Positions 45,700 to 54,102 of a stretch of DNA of 64,000 nt are shown piece after piece. Numbering within the stretch: position 1 is the first letter of the stretch; the number at the start of each line of letters is the position of its first letter. The notes beneath the pieces were generated by a model. That model did not search any database and had not been told where the DNA came from. It saw nothing but the letters and a program-made list of their open reading frames with translations. The stretch comes from Pseudomonas fluorescens (GTDB taxonomy: Bacteria > Pseudomonadota > Gammaproteobacteria > Pseudomonadales > Pseudomonadaceae), in the NCBI RefSeq assembly GCF_002837185.1, contig NZ_KZ477997.1, positions 78,200 through 142,199 of the forward strand, given 5' to 3'. The position numbers and the translations under genes were made by a program.

Positions 45700-46715
45700 C
45701 TTTGCAAGTACGTGCGCAGGTATCGCTCAAGCCTTTCAACAGCTTCGGCATCGACGTACGCGCCCAGCTGTTTGCCGAGGCTCACAGTGATGCCGATGTG
45801 CATCAAGCCCTGGCCTACGCCGACGCGCATAGTGTGCCGCTGCTGGTGATCGGCGGCGGCAGCAACCTGCTGCTGACCCGGGACGTGCCTGCCCTGGTGT
45901 TGCGCATGGCGACCCAGGGTATTCGCGTGCTGCACGATGATGGCGTGCACGTGGTGGTTGAAGGCGAGGCGGGCGAAGCCTGGCACCCCTTTGTATCGTG
46001 GACCCTGGAACAGGGTTTTTGCGGCCTGGAAAACCTCAGCCTGATCCCCGGCACGGTCGGCGCGGCGCCGATGCAAAACATCGGCGCCTACGGCGTTGAG
46101 ATCAAGGACGTGTTTGCCGGCCTCACGGCGCTGGATCGCCAGACGGGCGAGCTGCGGGATTTCAGCCTGGACGAATGCCAGTTTGCTTACCGCGACAGCC
46201 TGTTCAAGCATGAAGTCGGGCGTTGGTTGATCCTGCGGGTACGCTTTGCCCTGAGTCGCGCCAGTCATCTGAAACTCGACTACGGCCCGGTGCAGCAGCG
46301 CCTGGCTGCGCAGGGCATCACCGAGGCCACGCCGAAGGATGTGAGCCAGGCGATCTGCAGTATTCGCCGCGAAAAATTGCCGGACCCGGCAGAGCTGGGC
46401 AATGCCGGTAGTTTTTTCAAAAACCCGTTGGTGCCCCAGGCTCTGGCTGCCGAGCTGAAGAGCCAGTATCCGGACCTGGTGGCTTACCCTCAGGCCGACG
46501 GGCAAGTAAAGCTCGCCGCCGGTTGGCTGATCGACAAGGCGGGTTGGAAGGGCTTTCGTGACGGCGATGCCGGCGTGCATAAAATGCAGGCGCTGGTGCT
46601 GGTGAACTATGGCTCAGCCACCGGGCGGGATATTGCCAACCTGGCGCTGCGTATCCAGCAGGACATTGCCGAGCGCTTCGGGGTCGAGCTTGAGATGGAA
46701 CCTAACAGGTACTGA
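45696..46715 (+). CDS. murB: UDP-N-acetylenolpyruvoylglucosamine reductase
   Basis: A 339-residue FAD enzyme that makes UDP-N-acetylmuramate for peptidoglycan. FAD-binding blocks are VIGGGSNLLLTRDVPALVL near residue 50 and LSLIPGTVGAAPMQNIGAYG near residue 112. The catalytic serine is in LGNAGSFFKNPLV, and the C-terminal block is AAGWLIDKAGWKGFRDGD. This is the type I MurB of proteobacteria. ATGA overlap with the phosphatase; last gene of the envelope operon, closed by a terminator. Confidence 0.96.
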   Translation: MTLQVRAQVSLKPFNSFGIDVRAQLFAEAHSDADVHQALAYADAHSVPLLVIGGGSNLLLTRDVPALVLRMATQGIRVLHDDGVHVVVEGEAGEAWHPFVSWTLEQGFCGLENLSLIPGTVGAAPMQNIGAYGVEIKDVFAGLTALDRQTGELRDFSLDECQFAYRDSLFKHEVGRWLILRVRFALSRASHLKLDYGPVQQRLAAQGITEATPKDVSQAICSIRREKLPDPAELGNAGSFFKNPLVPQALAAELKSQYPDLVAYPQADGQVKLAAGWLIDKAGWKGFRDGDAGVHKMQALVLVNYGSATGRDIANLALRIQQDIAERFGVELEMEPNRY

Positions 46716-46736
46716 GCGTCCACCGCCCCACAAATG

Positions 46737-46772
46737 AAAATGCCCCGCATCTCACGATACGGGGCATTTTTT
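46737..46772. terminator. bidirectional terminator between murB and yccA
   Basis: AAAATGCCCCG (46737-46747) pairs with CGGGGCATTTT (46760-46770). The stem is flanked by A and T runs on both sides. It lies between the convergent murB and yccA genes. Confidence 0.9.
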
Positions 46773-46785
46773 ATAGCGCTGACAC

Positions 46786-47457
46786 TCAGTCGTCACGGCT
46801 CATGATGCCGAAGATCTGCAACAGGCTGATAAACAGGTTGTAGATCGACACATACAGGCTGATGGTCGCCATGATGTAGTTACGCTCACCGCCATGGATG
46901 ATGGCGCTGGTCTGGAACAGGATGCACACCGAGGAGAACAGCACGAAACCTGCGCTGATCGCCAGTTGCAAACCGCTGATCTGGAAGAACATGCCGGCTA
47001 CCACCGCCGCCAGCAACACGAAGAAGCCTGCGGTGATGAAGCCACCCAGGAAACTCATGTCCTTGCGGCTGATCAGCACGTACGCCGACAGGCCACCAAA
47101 CACCAGCGCGGTCATGGCAAATGCCGAACTGACCACCTCCGCACCGCCGGCCATGCCGAGGTAACGGTTAAGGATCGGGCCGAGGATAAAACCCATGAAA
47201 CCGGTCAAGGCGAACGCCGACACCAGGCCCCAGGCCGAGTCGCGCAGCTTGTTGGTCAGGAAGAACAGACCATAGAAGCCGATCAGCACGACAAAGATAT
47301 TCGGATAGCCGACGCGCATCTGCTGGGCCACGTAAGCCATCACGCCGCTGAATGCGAGGGTAAGGGCGAGCAGGCCGTACGTATTGCGCAACACGCGGCT
47401 GACTTCAAGCTGCTCAGCCTGCGCGTTGCCATTCACTGCGTAATTCTGTTCGCGCAT
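46786..47457 (-). CDS. yccA: Bax inhibitor-1/YccA family membrane protein
   Basis: A 223-residue inner-membrane protein with seven helices, the BI-1/TMBIM fold. NTYGLLALTLAFSGVMAYVA opens the first helix. The family block SAFALTGFMGFILGPILNRY follows, and the C-terminal end is ISLYVSIYNLFISLLQIFGI. E. coli YccA binds and is degraded by FtsH; others in the family conduct calcium. It is next to tRNA-Ser(UGA), the same neighbourhood as in P. aeruginosa. Confidence 0.93.
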   Translation of the reverse strand: MREQNYAVNGNAQAEQLEVSRVLRNTYGLLALTLAFSGVMAYVAQQMRVGYPNIFVVLIGFYGLFFLTNKLRDSAWGLVSAFALTGFMGFILGPILNRYLGMAGGAEVVSSAFAMTALVFGGLSAYVLISRKDMSFLGGFITAGFFVLLAAVVAGMFFQISGLQLAISAGFVLFSSVCILFQTSAIIHGGERNYIMATISLYVSIYNLFISLLQIFGIMSRDD

Positions 47458-47534
47458 GGCGACACTCCTTCAGTTTTGAAACGTTCAGTCGCAAAGATCA
47501 TAACAGACGCTCTGTAACAAGCTATGCAGAGAGT

Positions 47535-47562
47535 TTGACAGTGTGTTTCATTCGGGTATTAT
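47535..47562 (+). promoter_or_regulatory. sigma-70 promoter of tRNA-Ser
   Basis: TTGACA (47535-47540) and TATTAT (47557-47562) with a 16-bp spacer. It lies 47 bp upstream of the tRNA and is followed by a GC-rich discriminator (GGCGCCC), as in stable-RNA promoters. Confidence 0.75.
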
Positions 47563-47609
47563 GGCGCCCGCTGAGACGGGATGAGCGACTATAATCCCGT
47601 GATGCACAA

Positions 47610-47700
47610 GGGAAATTGGCAGAGTGGTTGAATGCACCGGTCTTGAAAACCGGCGAACGTTAATAGCGTTCCCAGGGTTCGAATCCCTGGTTTCCCGCCA
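47610..47700 (+). tRNA. tRNA-Ser (anticodon UGA)
   Basis: The 91-nt sequence folds as a class II tRNA. Acceptor GGGAAAT pairs with GTTTCCC. The D arm holds AGTGGTTGAA. The anticodon stem CCGGT/ACCGG has loop CTTGAAA, so the anticodon is TGA (47644-47646). The long variable arm GAACGTTAATAGCGTTC is typical of serine tRNAs. The T arm is CAGGG TTCGAAT CCCTG. The CCA end is encoded (47698-47700). The terminator follows within 15 bp. Confidence 0.97.
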
Positions 47701-47714
47701 AACACATAAGAAAG

Positions 47715-47748
47715 TCCCGCGAGCTAAATGCCCAGCGGGATTTTTTTT
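47715..47748 (+). terminator. intrinsic terminator after tRNA-Ser
   Basis: TCCCGC (47715-47720) pairs with GCGGGA (47735-47740), followed by eight T. It closely resembles the terminator at 48535-48568, including the flanking CGCGAGC and TTTTTTTTGCC. Confidence 0.85.
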
Positions 47749-47992
47749 GCCCGCGATTGCGCAGTGCCACGACGGCCAGTGCCATTGGCCCATAAAATCC
47801 GTGGTCTTTCTGACGAGCTTTTACTCGTCACCTCGCTGTTTTTTTACTACCATCGTTAATCTGCGTACTCAAGGAAGAGCGGCTGAGCGCCTTGAGTCTG
47901 GTAGAAATTCATACTCGATCATTGAATGAGTCATGGCTTTTACCCAGAACCTAACGACTCAGCTAACCGAAATGACCTGTTTGGTGGAACTG

Positions 47993-48502
47993 ATGAATAA
48001 AATGTGTGGCATCGTTGCAGTGCTAGGGATTGCCCTCTCGGGATGCGCTACAAAAAATCAAGAAAAACCTGAAGTGACACCACCTCCTGCCGTCGTCCAG
48101 CAAGAAGCGCCTGAAGCCGCAACTCCGGCACCCGCACAATCGCCTGCGCGATATGAGGCTGCACCTGCGAACGCCAGTGCTTACGCTGCAGTGCCTTACT
48201 CACCGCAGGCGGCAGAGCCAGAGCAAGAGCCAGAATCAGAGACAAAACTCAACCAGAATCGCGCTGAGCAATGCCGTAAAGAGCTGGATGTTCTTAAGGT
48301 TTACAACAAGGCGTCTTACGACAAATACGAGGTCGAATACCAGGCCATTGCCAGTAAGACCGCTAAATACATGGAAGTTAAAGATTCACTGGGTGCCGAT
48401 TTGAACTATATGGTTATGCCTGCTTATCAATTTCAAATTCGTGAGTTCTGCTTCCGCGTTAAGACCCGTCTGTCGGAGCTTGTGCTTCGCCAAGCCAAAT
48501 AA
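47993..48502 (+). CDS. putative lipoprotein, proline/alanine-rich
   Basis: A 169-residue lipoprotein of unknown function. The signal peptide MNKMCGIVAVLGIALSGCA ends at the lipobox cysteine near residue 18. A low-complexity Pro/Ala/Glu linker follows (about 25-90), then a compact polar helical domain with two cysteines (AEQCRKELDVLKVYNKASYD and IREFCFRVKTRLSEL). The ATG at 47993 has GTGGAAC upstream and starts the signal peptide. Base composition is less GC-rich than the neighbours. The leader has two perfect hairpins (TGACGAG/CTCGTCA at 47811-47830 and ACTCAAGG/CCTTGAGT at 47867-47897); nothing else is seen between the tRNA and the gene. Confidence 0.75.
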   Translation: MNKMCGIVAVLGIALSGCATKNQEKPEVTPPPAVVQQEAPEAATPAPAQSPARYEAAPANASAYAAVPYSPQAAEPEQEPESETKLNQNRAEQCRKELDVLKVYNKASYDKYEVEYQAIASKTAKYMEVKDSLGADLNYMVMPAYQFQIREFCFRVKTRLSELVLRQAK

Positions 48503-48534
48503 ATCCCGGGTTGCACGCCAAAACATCCAAGAGA

Positions 48535-48568
48535 AATCCCGCGAGCCATCTGCTCTGCGGGATTTTTT
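48535..48568 (+). terminator. intrinsic terminator after the lipoprotein gene
   Basis: AATCCCGC (48535-48542) pairs with GCGGGATT (48557-48564), then a T-run. It is a near copy of the tRNA-Ser terminator 820 bp upstream. Confidence 0.85.
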
Positions 48569-48596
48569 TTGCCTGTGATCGGTGTTTGATCCAACT

Positions 48597-50222
48597 TCAA
48601 GTCCTGAACCGCAGCACCAAGTCGTTCAAGTTGACGGCCAAGCGTGATAACTCGTTGCTTGCCGTCAAGGTCTGGCGGGTACCCTCAGTGCTCTGGATGG
48701 CCAGGTCGCGAATGCTGATAAGGCTGCGATCCACGTCACGCGCCACGTGAGCCTGCTCCTCGGAAGCGGTCGCAATCTGGATATTGCGGTCGTTGATTTC
48801 CAGGACGGAATCAATAATCTGGCGCAGTGAGTGGCCAGCTTGCTCTGCGGTATCTCGGGTGGTGTAGACCTCAGAGGTGCTCTTGTGCATCAACTCGACT
48901 GCGGCTGAAGAACCGGCCTGAATCGTGGATATCATCTGTTCGATTTCCTGGGTCGACGTCTGGGTGCGGTGCGCCAGGGCCCGAACCTCATCGGCGACCA
49001 CCGCAAAGCCACGACCTTGCTCGCCTGCACGTGCCGCTTCAATGGCGGCATTCAACGCCAACAGGTTCGTTTGCTCGGCAATCGCCCTGATCACGCTCAG
49101 TACTTTGGAGATGTCTTGAGCCTGGCCTGCCAGTTCTTTTACCTGGCCTGACGAGACTTCTACCAGTTCTGTCAGTCCACGCATTGCCGTCAGCGTTTCA
49201 GTCACTTTCTGATTGCCCAGATCAGCCGAGAGGCTGGACTGCATGGCCGCTTCAGAGGTGGAGTTGGCATTCCTGGCGACCTCTTCAACCGCCGCGCTCA
49301 TTTCGGTGACGGCGGTGGCCGCTTGCTCTATTTCGCTGTTCTGCTGTTGCAGGGTGCGATCGGCACTCTCGGTGATCGAGGTCATTTCAACGGCTGCAGT
49401 ACTCAGTTGAGCAGACGCTCCCGAGATTTCTGAAATAGTACTCCTGAGGTTTTTCTGCATCAGATTGAGTGCCTGCATCAAGCGCGAGGCTTCATCCGAA
49501 CCTGTCACTTCAAGGTCGTGGGTGAGGTCGCCTGACGCTATATTCTCCGCCAACTCAAGCGAGGAGTTGATGGGGCTGACAATGCTTCTGGTAAACAAGC
49601 TTGCCAAGACGATCGTCAGGATGAATGCGACGACCAGTACCGAGATCAGGACGCTCACGCTGTGGGTGTATACCGCTGTCGCCTCCTCGCCGGACTCCAC
49701 CGCCTGACGCGCATTCTGCTCACGCAAAATGGTGAGCTGCTCTTGATAGACGTTTGCTCGCTGCGCCTGCTCGGTGTTCGCAAAAACGACTGCCTGGTCA
49801 TGATCGGAAATATCGAGGGCAAGCACTTGCTTGAGGCCGTCGATGTATACATCCATCGCCTGGCTGGTCTTCGCGAACTGGATTTCATCCTGCTGGCCGG
49901 ATATGAGATGTTCACGGTAAAACGCGGTCTTCGACTGAAGTGCCTGTATGGCGTCTTCGACCAACGACTGCGATTTGTCATGCACCTCCCGGGTCGTACT
50001 CGAAAGCATGCGGATGCTTTCAAGGCGAGCGTGGAGCAGGGCGATTTGAATATCGTCAATGACCTGGACGCTGGGCAGTGAGTTTTGCTCGATGTCCTGT
50101 TCTGCGCTACGCAGGTGATCTATCTGTACATAGGAGAAGCCTGCCAGGCTGATCAGCAGCAGTGTGATCAGCCCAAAGCAGACGAAGGCCCTGCGCGCGA
50201 TATTCAAGGATCTTAATTTCAT
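48597..50222 (-). CDS. methyl-accepting chemotaxis protein
   Basis: A 541-residue chemoreceptor. Membrane helix 1 is at about residues 11-31. The roughly 155-residue periplasmic four-helix-bundle sensor (4HB_MCP type) includes [20 protein letters not shown]. Helix 2 is at about 188-210, followed by HAMP ([20 protein letters not shown]). The cytoplasmic signalling bundle has the conserved tip [19 protein letters not shown] near residue 390. There is no C-terminal pentapeptide for CheR. The ligand is unknown. The start is the ATG at 50222 behind GGAGG. Monocistronic. Confidence 0.93.
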   Translation of the reverse strand: MKLRSLNIARRAFVCFGLITLLLISLAGFSYVQIDHLRSAEQDIEQNSLPSVQVIDDIQIALLHARLESIRMLSSTTREVHDKSQSLVEDAIQALQSKTAFYREHLISGQQDEIQFAKTSQAMDVYIDGLKQVLALDISDHDQAVVFANTEQAQRANVYQEQLTILREQNARQAVESGEEATAVYTHSVSVLISVLVVAFILTIVLASLFTRSIVSPINSSLELAENIASGDLTHDLEVTGSDEASRLMQALNLMQKNLRSTISEISGASAQLSTAAVEMTSITESADRTLQQQNSEIEQAATAVTEMSAAVEEVARNANSTSEAAMQSSLSADLGNQKVTETLTAMRGLTELVEVSSGQVKELAGQAQDISKVLSVIRAIAEQTNLLALNAAIEAARAGEQGRGFAVVADEVRALAHRTQTSTQEIEQMISTIQAGSSAAVELMHKSTSEVYTTRDTAEQAGHSLRQIIDSVLEINDRNIQIATASEEQAHVARDVDRSLISIRDLAIQSTEGTRQTLTASNELSRLAVNLNDLVLRFRT

Positions 50223-50397
50223 AAAGGCCTCCGGGGGCCGGGATTCAGTGGCGTGGCTTCTCCACGTCCGTTTGTGGAGCGCGGACAAACCGTCCGCGCG
50301 GCGCAGTGACGCTCACTCGCAGCTTGGGGGGCAGGTGTACATTCAGGAATACAAAAGAATGAATCGAGATAATAGGCGCGCTAAATAATTGCGCGGC

Positions 50398-50595
50398 TTA
50401 TGTTGGCGGGGCACGCAGGGGCGGTTGATCCAAGCGCAAGGGCGCCACACAAAATGCCTTGCGCAACGCATGGCTGAAATGGGAAAAGTGGGAGAATCCG
50501 AAGTCCAGTGCCGCCTGGGACACACTGCGCACCTGCATTCTCGGTACCCACCTGTTCGATTGACTCAGCCTTGCGGCGTTACCGGGCTGGATGAA
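50398..50595 (-). pseudogene. C-terminal remnant of an AraC-family regulator
   Basis: Reading leftward after the in-frame TGA at 50596-50598 there are 65 codons up to TAA (50398-50400). They match the end of an AraC/XylS DNA-binding domain. NAARLSQSNRW resembles the first-subdomain exit helix. AALDFGFSHFSHFSHALRK is the second helix-turn-helix, with the G-F-S-x-x-S-x-F-S-x-x-F pattern nearly intact, followed by FCVAP (usually F-G-x-S-P). There is no start and the first HTH is missing. It lies in the 636-bp gap between the chemoreceptor and toxin-like genes. Elsewhere in that gap I see no gene. Confidence 0.65.
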
Positions 50596-50858
50596 TCAGA
50601 TGGAGAAGAGCGACCCAGCGGCCTCCGAGTCGAACACGAAGACAGTTCTAGTAGGGCCGGGCGGTTAAACCAGGTCGATGATTTATATAAGTAAATAACC
50701 GGCTTTGTGTGGGGGTTTGTGGAGTCTTGCAAGTGCCTGGATAGGGTGGACTTTGAACTGCACCACCTTTTAACCTTACCGTCTGTCAGATTGCCAGCAC
50801 GCTGTCCGGTTCGCGTCTAATTTCTCCTTGGCAGGATGTTCAACAAGGAGATGAAAAA

Positions 50859-51995
50859 ATGTCATGGACTTTCTATCTAACAATTACCAATGGTACGGAC
50901 CGAACACTGGAAGTAACTAGCAAGTCAATCGAGTGGGGCACTTGGTACCGTGACTCTCAAGATGATAACGGCCCGTGCAGTATTGCGCCAAATACCACCA
51001 TTCAAGCACTGGGTATCCGCGCAGCGCGAGGAACGTGGACGGGCTATGAGTGTCACGCGCAGTGGAAAGATCAGGTGCCTCCGGGAGAGAAAGGTTACGG
51101 GGCAGTCACTTTGATGATTGATGTTCCGTTTTCTGGCTCTAATGATTCGAGCCTCACCAGTGGCGGTGCTCTCACATGTTATGGTTGGCAAAACCTGCCG
51201 TCGGGTGGGCATGATTTCAACCGTTCAATCACTATTCGTGCAGGGCGAGACAAGAAGCTGATACTGGAAGAAGAAGCGCTTGATCCGGTCGAGCAAGAAT
51301 ACCGTGACTATTTACTGGAGTTTGCGGCTAGGAACCCTGATGTACGCGATTGGGATCAGGTTGAGAAAGAGCTGACGCAGGTAGATGATTTCAATCCATT
51401 ACAGTATATCCCGGACGGCCCGACCCTGAGCCGGCGCCTGCTGGCCCGTTCCGAGCCGTTAGTCATCGAGCCGGAACTCTGGGATGGCATTGGCGATGTG
51501 GACTATCCAACACCTTATGCTCAGGATTTGTTCCTCGACGAATATTTTGCTGTTGCGATCTACAGCGTCGGGACCGATCCCAGAAGCTTCATCAATATCC
51601 CGGCAGGTTCTTCACGCAAGACCAGCGAGAAGATCACAGTCACGTCGGCAATAAAGAATGTATTGACCGTCAGTTGGTCGCTCAAGACATCACTTTCGGA
51701 GAAGGCGGTTGAACCGGTGTCCGGTTCTGAAGTGGCTTCCACACTGGATATGGAGTTCGGTGTAACCGACGTGCTGGAGGTGAGCCGGGAGTCGGTTACC
51801 GAATCGATTGTGGAGCAGGAGTTCAAGGCGCCGGACGACAGTGATGTATTGATCGTGCCTTGGGTATTCAGCACGGCGGTTATCGTTTACCGGCGAACCA
51901 AGAAGGGCAAGGTCAGCCTGGTAGCGGTGTCTGAATGGGCGCAGATGCAGTTCTTCAAAAGTTATCGCGTACATACCCAATTAAAAATGTCCTGA
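50859..51995 (+). CDS. putative pore-forming/aegerolysin-like protein, unknown function
   Basis: A 378-codon protein with no close named family and no signal peptide. Residues 2-135 recall aegerolysins: an opening strand WTFYLTITNGTDRTLEV, then SIEWGTWYRDSQDDNG (compare the W-G-K-F-Y-x-D-G of that family), a region APNTTIQALGIRAARGTWTG, and MIDVPFSGSNDSSLTSGG, which echoes the family's W-D-x-P-W-G-S-x-x-N. Residues 230-378 are long alternating Ser/Thr-rich strands (EKITVTSAIKNVLTVSWSL; TESIVEQEFKAPDDSDVLIV), as in aerolysin-type beta-pore formers. Both likenesses are by eye. AAGGAG lies upstream of the ATG at 50859. GC content is visibly lower than in the neighbours. It is followed after 14 bp by a secreted small protein. 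Confidence 0.6.
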   Translation: MSWTFYLTITNGTDRTLEVTSKSIEWGTWYRDSQDDNGPCSIAPNTTIQALGIRAARGTWTGYECHAQWKDQVPPGEKGYGAVTLMIDVPFSGSNDSSLTSGGALTCYGWQNLPSGGHDFNRSITIRAGRDKKLILEEEALDPVEQEYRDYLLEFAARNPDVRDWDQVEKELTQVDDFNPLQYIPDGPTLSRRLLARSEPLVIEPELWDGIGDVDYPTPYAQDLFLDEYFAVAIYSVGTDPRSFINIPAGSSRKTSEKITVTSAIKNVLTVSWSLKTSLSEKAVEPVSGSEVASTLDMEFGVTDVLEVSRESVTESIVEQEFKAPDDSDVLIVPWVFSTAVIVYRRTKKGKVSLVAVSEWAQMQFFKSYRVHTQLKMS

Positions 51996-52009
51996 ACAGG
52001 AATATCGAC

Positions 52010-52300
52010 ATGAAAATGTCCAGCGTCTTACTGATGAGTATTGCGTTTGTATGTCAAGGCATGGTCTTCGCTGATACACAGAAGTCCAATACTGAAACCT
52101 TGTTTTCCAACGACAAGCCACCGCTGATACAGACGGCCCAAGAGCAGGAACAAAAAGAGGTTGAGGTTGACCGCAATCAATGTTGGTCCGCCAAGAATTG
52201 CTCTGGAAAGATCCTGAACAATAAAGATGCACATAACTGTAAGTTGTCCGGCGGTAAGTCTTGGCGGAGCAAGACCACAGGGCAGTGCACCAATCTGTAG
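52010..52300 (+). CDS. small secreted four-cysteine protein
   Basis: A 96-residue protein. A signal peptide covers residues 1-21 (MKMSSVLLMSIAFVCQGMVFA, cleavage before DTQKS). The mature part is short: an acidic/glutamine-rich linker (AQEQEQKEVEVDRN), then a basic tail with four cysteines (NQCWSAKNCSGK, HNCKLSGGK, TGQCTNL), presumably two disulfides. There is no homology I recognise. The ATG at 52010 has AGGA upstream. The gene starts 14 bp after the aegerolysin-like gene and ends at a shared terminator, so the two form one unit. It may be a partner, chaperone or immunity factor, which is inference. Confidence 0.7.
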   Translation: MKMSSVLLMSIAFVCQGMVFADTQKSNTETLFSNDKPPLIQTAQEQEQKEVEVDRNQCWSAKNCSGKILNNKDAHNCKLSGGKSWRSKTTGQCTNL

Positions 52301-52306
52301 AGAGGG

Positions 52307-52341
52307 GCCCCCACATCTTCAATAGGCGTGGGGGCTTTTTT
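52307..52341 (+). terminator. intrinsic terminator of the two-gene toxin-like unit
   Basis: GCCCCCAC (52307-52314) pairs with GTGGGGGC (52328-52335), followed by six T. It starts seven bases past the stop of the small secreted protein. Confidence 0.88.
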
Positions 52342-52418
52342 GATTGCGTGGCTGAAAAAACACATCCGCGCGCATAGGCGCTTTGCGCGCGACGAACATT
52401 AGTTGACGGCATGAGTCA

Positions 52419-52553
52419 TCACTCTACCGTGCAGATCCAGCGGTGATTGTGCCGATAGGGCGCGCGGGTGAAGTGCACATCGGAAACCAGATTCAGGCCA
52501 CGCTCTTTCAGGGCTTGGGTCAGTTGTACGAGTGTTTCTGCCTGGATAGTCAT
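52419..52553 (-). CDS. small ORF, 44 residues, unknown
   Basis: ATG at 52553 with GAGG eight bases upstream opens 44 codons to TGA. The product reads MTIQAETLVQLTQALKERG, then NLVSDVHFTRAPYRHNHR and a WICTVE end. One amphipathic helix is likely. It is convergent with the toxin-like unit. It could be a true small protein or the trimmed remnant of a longer gene; I do not recognise it. The flanking stretches 52342-52418 and 52554-52786 show nothing more. Confidence 0.4.
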   Translation of the reverse strand: MTIQAETLVQLTQALKERGLNLVSDVHFTRAPYRHNHRWICTVE

Positions 52554-52786
52554 TTCGCTTACCTCGTCAGATTGACTGCGTTCATAATTCTTGACCGAGA
52601 GGGCAACTCGCTAATTCAAATTTTCTACAGCGGCGATTGATGCGTTGTGAAAGCCATCGTCGCAACGCCCTGTAGTCCATTGCTTATCTGAACCGGCGGG
52701 GCTGCACTTTTTTCCATTCTCCTGATCTACCTCTGTCCCAGCCACCCGATTCCTGCGGGTGGCCAACAGCCACAGACCCGGTGCCG

Positions 52787-53527
52787 ATGGATCGAACGTC
52801 AATTGCTTTTATCACCCGCTGGCCGCTGTTGCTGGCTGCGCTGTTAGCGTTGTGGACCACTGGCTGCAGCCAGCAACAGGGGCGTGACGTCGCCAGGCAG
52901 TTCAGCGAAGGCAAGCCTGATGAGTTTTTTCAAACCAGCGTCGATCGCATGGCCACCCTGGGCATGCGCGACAACCTGCAGAGCCTTTATCTGCTGATGA
53001 GCAAGCTGTACCTGCGCAACCCCAGCCAGTGGCGCCAGTCCGGTTATCCGGATGCGGTGACTGCTGCGCGGACTATTCGCCAGGCGATCGAAAATCGTCA
53101 GCCATTGCCTGCGCTGGGGGAGCGTCGTGACCTGGCGGCCCTGAGTTATTCCTTGAGCCCGGAGTTTCGCGGTGATCGGGTGGGGGCGTTCATCTATGCG
53201 ATCGGTAGCATGCTCGTGACCGCACACGGTGGGCGCATGCAGTTTTACGTGACTGACTCCATCAACCCGCAGTTTGTCAGCAATGCCGCCCGTAATATCG
53301 AGAAAGCCACCTGGCTGCTCGGCCAGCGTCAGGACGCCAATGGTGTGTTGTTGCTGTTTTCCAATGAGATATCGGAGGAGGGCAGTAACCTCAGTTTCGC
53401 CGTCGAGTTCGGCAAGATTGTCGCGCGCCTGGACCTGCTCACCCAGATACTCGATGAGCGCTACCGACGCATCGGCCTCAACTATGCGCAGAGTCTGCTG
53501 CTGATGAATTTTTTGCCTGTGCAGTGA
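52787..53527 (+). CDS. putative lipoprotein, unknown function
   Basis: A 246-residue protein with a lipoprotein signal (RWPLLLAALLALWTTGCSQQ, cysteine near residue 27). The mature part is mainly helical. Recognisable stretches are SLYLLMSKLYLRNPSQWRQS, the glycine-containing GDRVGAFIYAIGSMLVTAHG and SNLSFAVEFGKIVARLDLL. Similar lipoproteins occur widely in pseudomonads without assigned function. The ATG at 52787 was chosen; a GTG two codons earlier is possible. GC content returns to the genome norm here. Confidence 0.8.
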   Translation: MDRTSIAFITRWPLLLAALLALWTTGCSQQQGRDVARQFSEGKPDEFFQTSVDRMATLGMRDNLQSLYLLMSKLYLRNPSQWRQSGYPDAVTAARTIRQAIENRQPLPALGERRDLAALSYSLSPEFRGDRVGAFIYAIGSMLVTAHGGRMQFYVTDSINPQFVSNAARNIEKATWLLGQRQDANGVLLLFSNEISEEGSNLSFAVEFGKIVARLDLLTQILDERYRRIGLNYAQSLLLMNFLPVQ

Positions 53528-53658
53528 CACGCTGGCTCCAGCGCACGGCTAATCGGTGCGGTGTTTCCCTTTCCTCTGTAGGAAGTTGCCTATGATGCCC
53601 TCGACCGCTTGAAACACGCCCCCGGTCAGCCCTAGCCTCGGACTTTTCTTAAACATGA

Positions 53659-53949
53659 GTGCCTACCTTGGGTAAGCGAAAAACGGTTTGGCCTACTGAT
53701 CGCGAAATCCGCCTGCGGTTTATCCTGTTCGCCGTCATCGACGCCGCGAGTGCCCAAGGGGTCGCTTCGGAGGTGTTGATACCCGCGCACAAACTGCTGC
53801 GCGACGCGCCGACGGAGGCGCAGCTATGCGATACGCTTGCCGACATCCTGGCCACCGAGGAGATGTACGGTTTCAGGTTTCCCGTCGGCTCCGATGCTGA
53901 CGATCTGATGCAGACGCTGGAGTGGTCGGGCAAGCAGGGCAGCAATTGA
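53659..53949 (+). CDS. small hypothetical protein
   Basis: A 96-codon ORF starting at GTG (53659). A TTG three codons later is an alternative; an ATG at 53655 in another frame runs only a few codons. The product is soluble and helical: WPTDREIRLRFILFAVIDA, AHKLLRDAPTEAQLCDTLAD and a tail SDADDLMQTLEWSGKQ. There are no motifs I recognise. The conserved-looking codon use and a clear stop before the TonB receptor leader support a gene. Confidence 0.55.
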   Translation: MPTLGKRKTVWPTDREIRLRFILFAVIDAASAQGVASEVLIPAHKLLRDAPTEAQLCDTLADILATEEMYGFRFPVGSDADDLMQTLEWSGKQGSN

Positions 53950-54102
53950 TCACTGGGTTTTCATTTAAATAATTTTGGTCCGATACGGTTGTGGGAAGTC
54001 CGTGACTTGAATCGCGCGTGACCTGGCGGGTGTGGGAGCCTTCCCATGACTGCTCGCTTGCCGGCATTGCCGTGCATGCCCCCGTATTTCAAGGACCTGT
54101 CC

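Noticed and set aside
53950-54102. Fur box in front of the TonB-dependent receptor
   Set aside because: The leader is AT-rich around 53957-53975 but does not match the Fur consensus well enough to claim a site.
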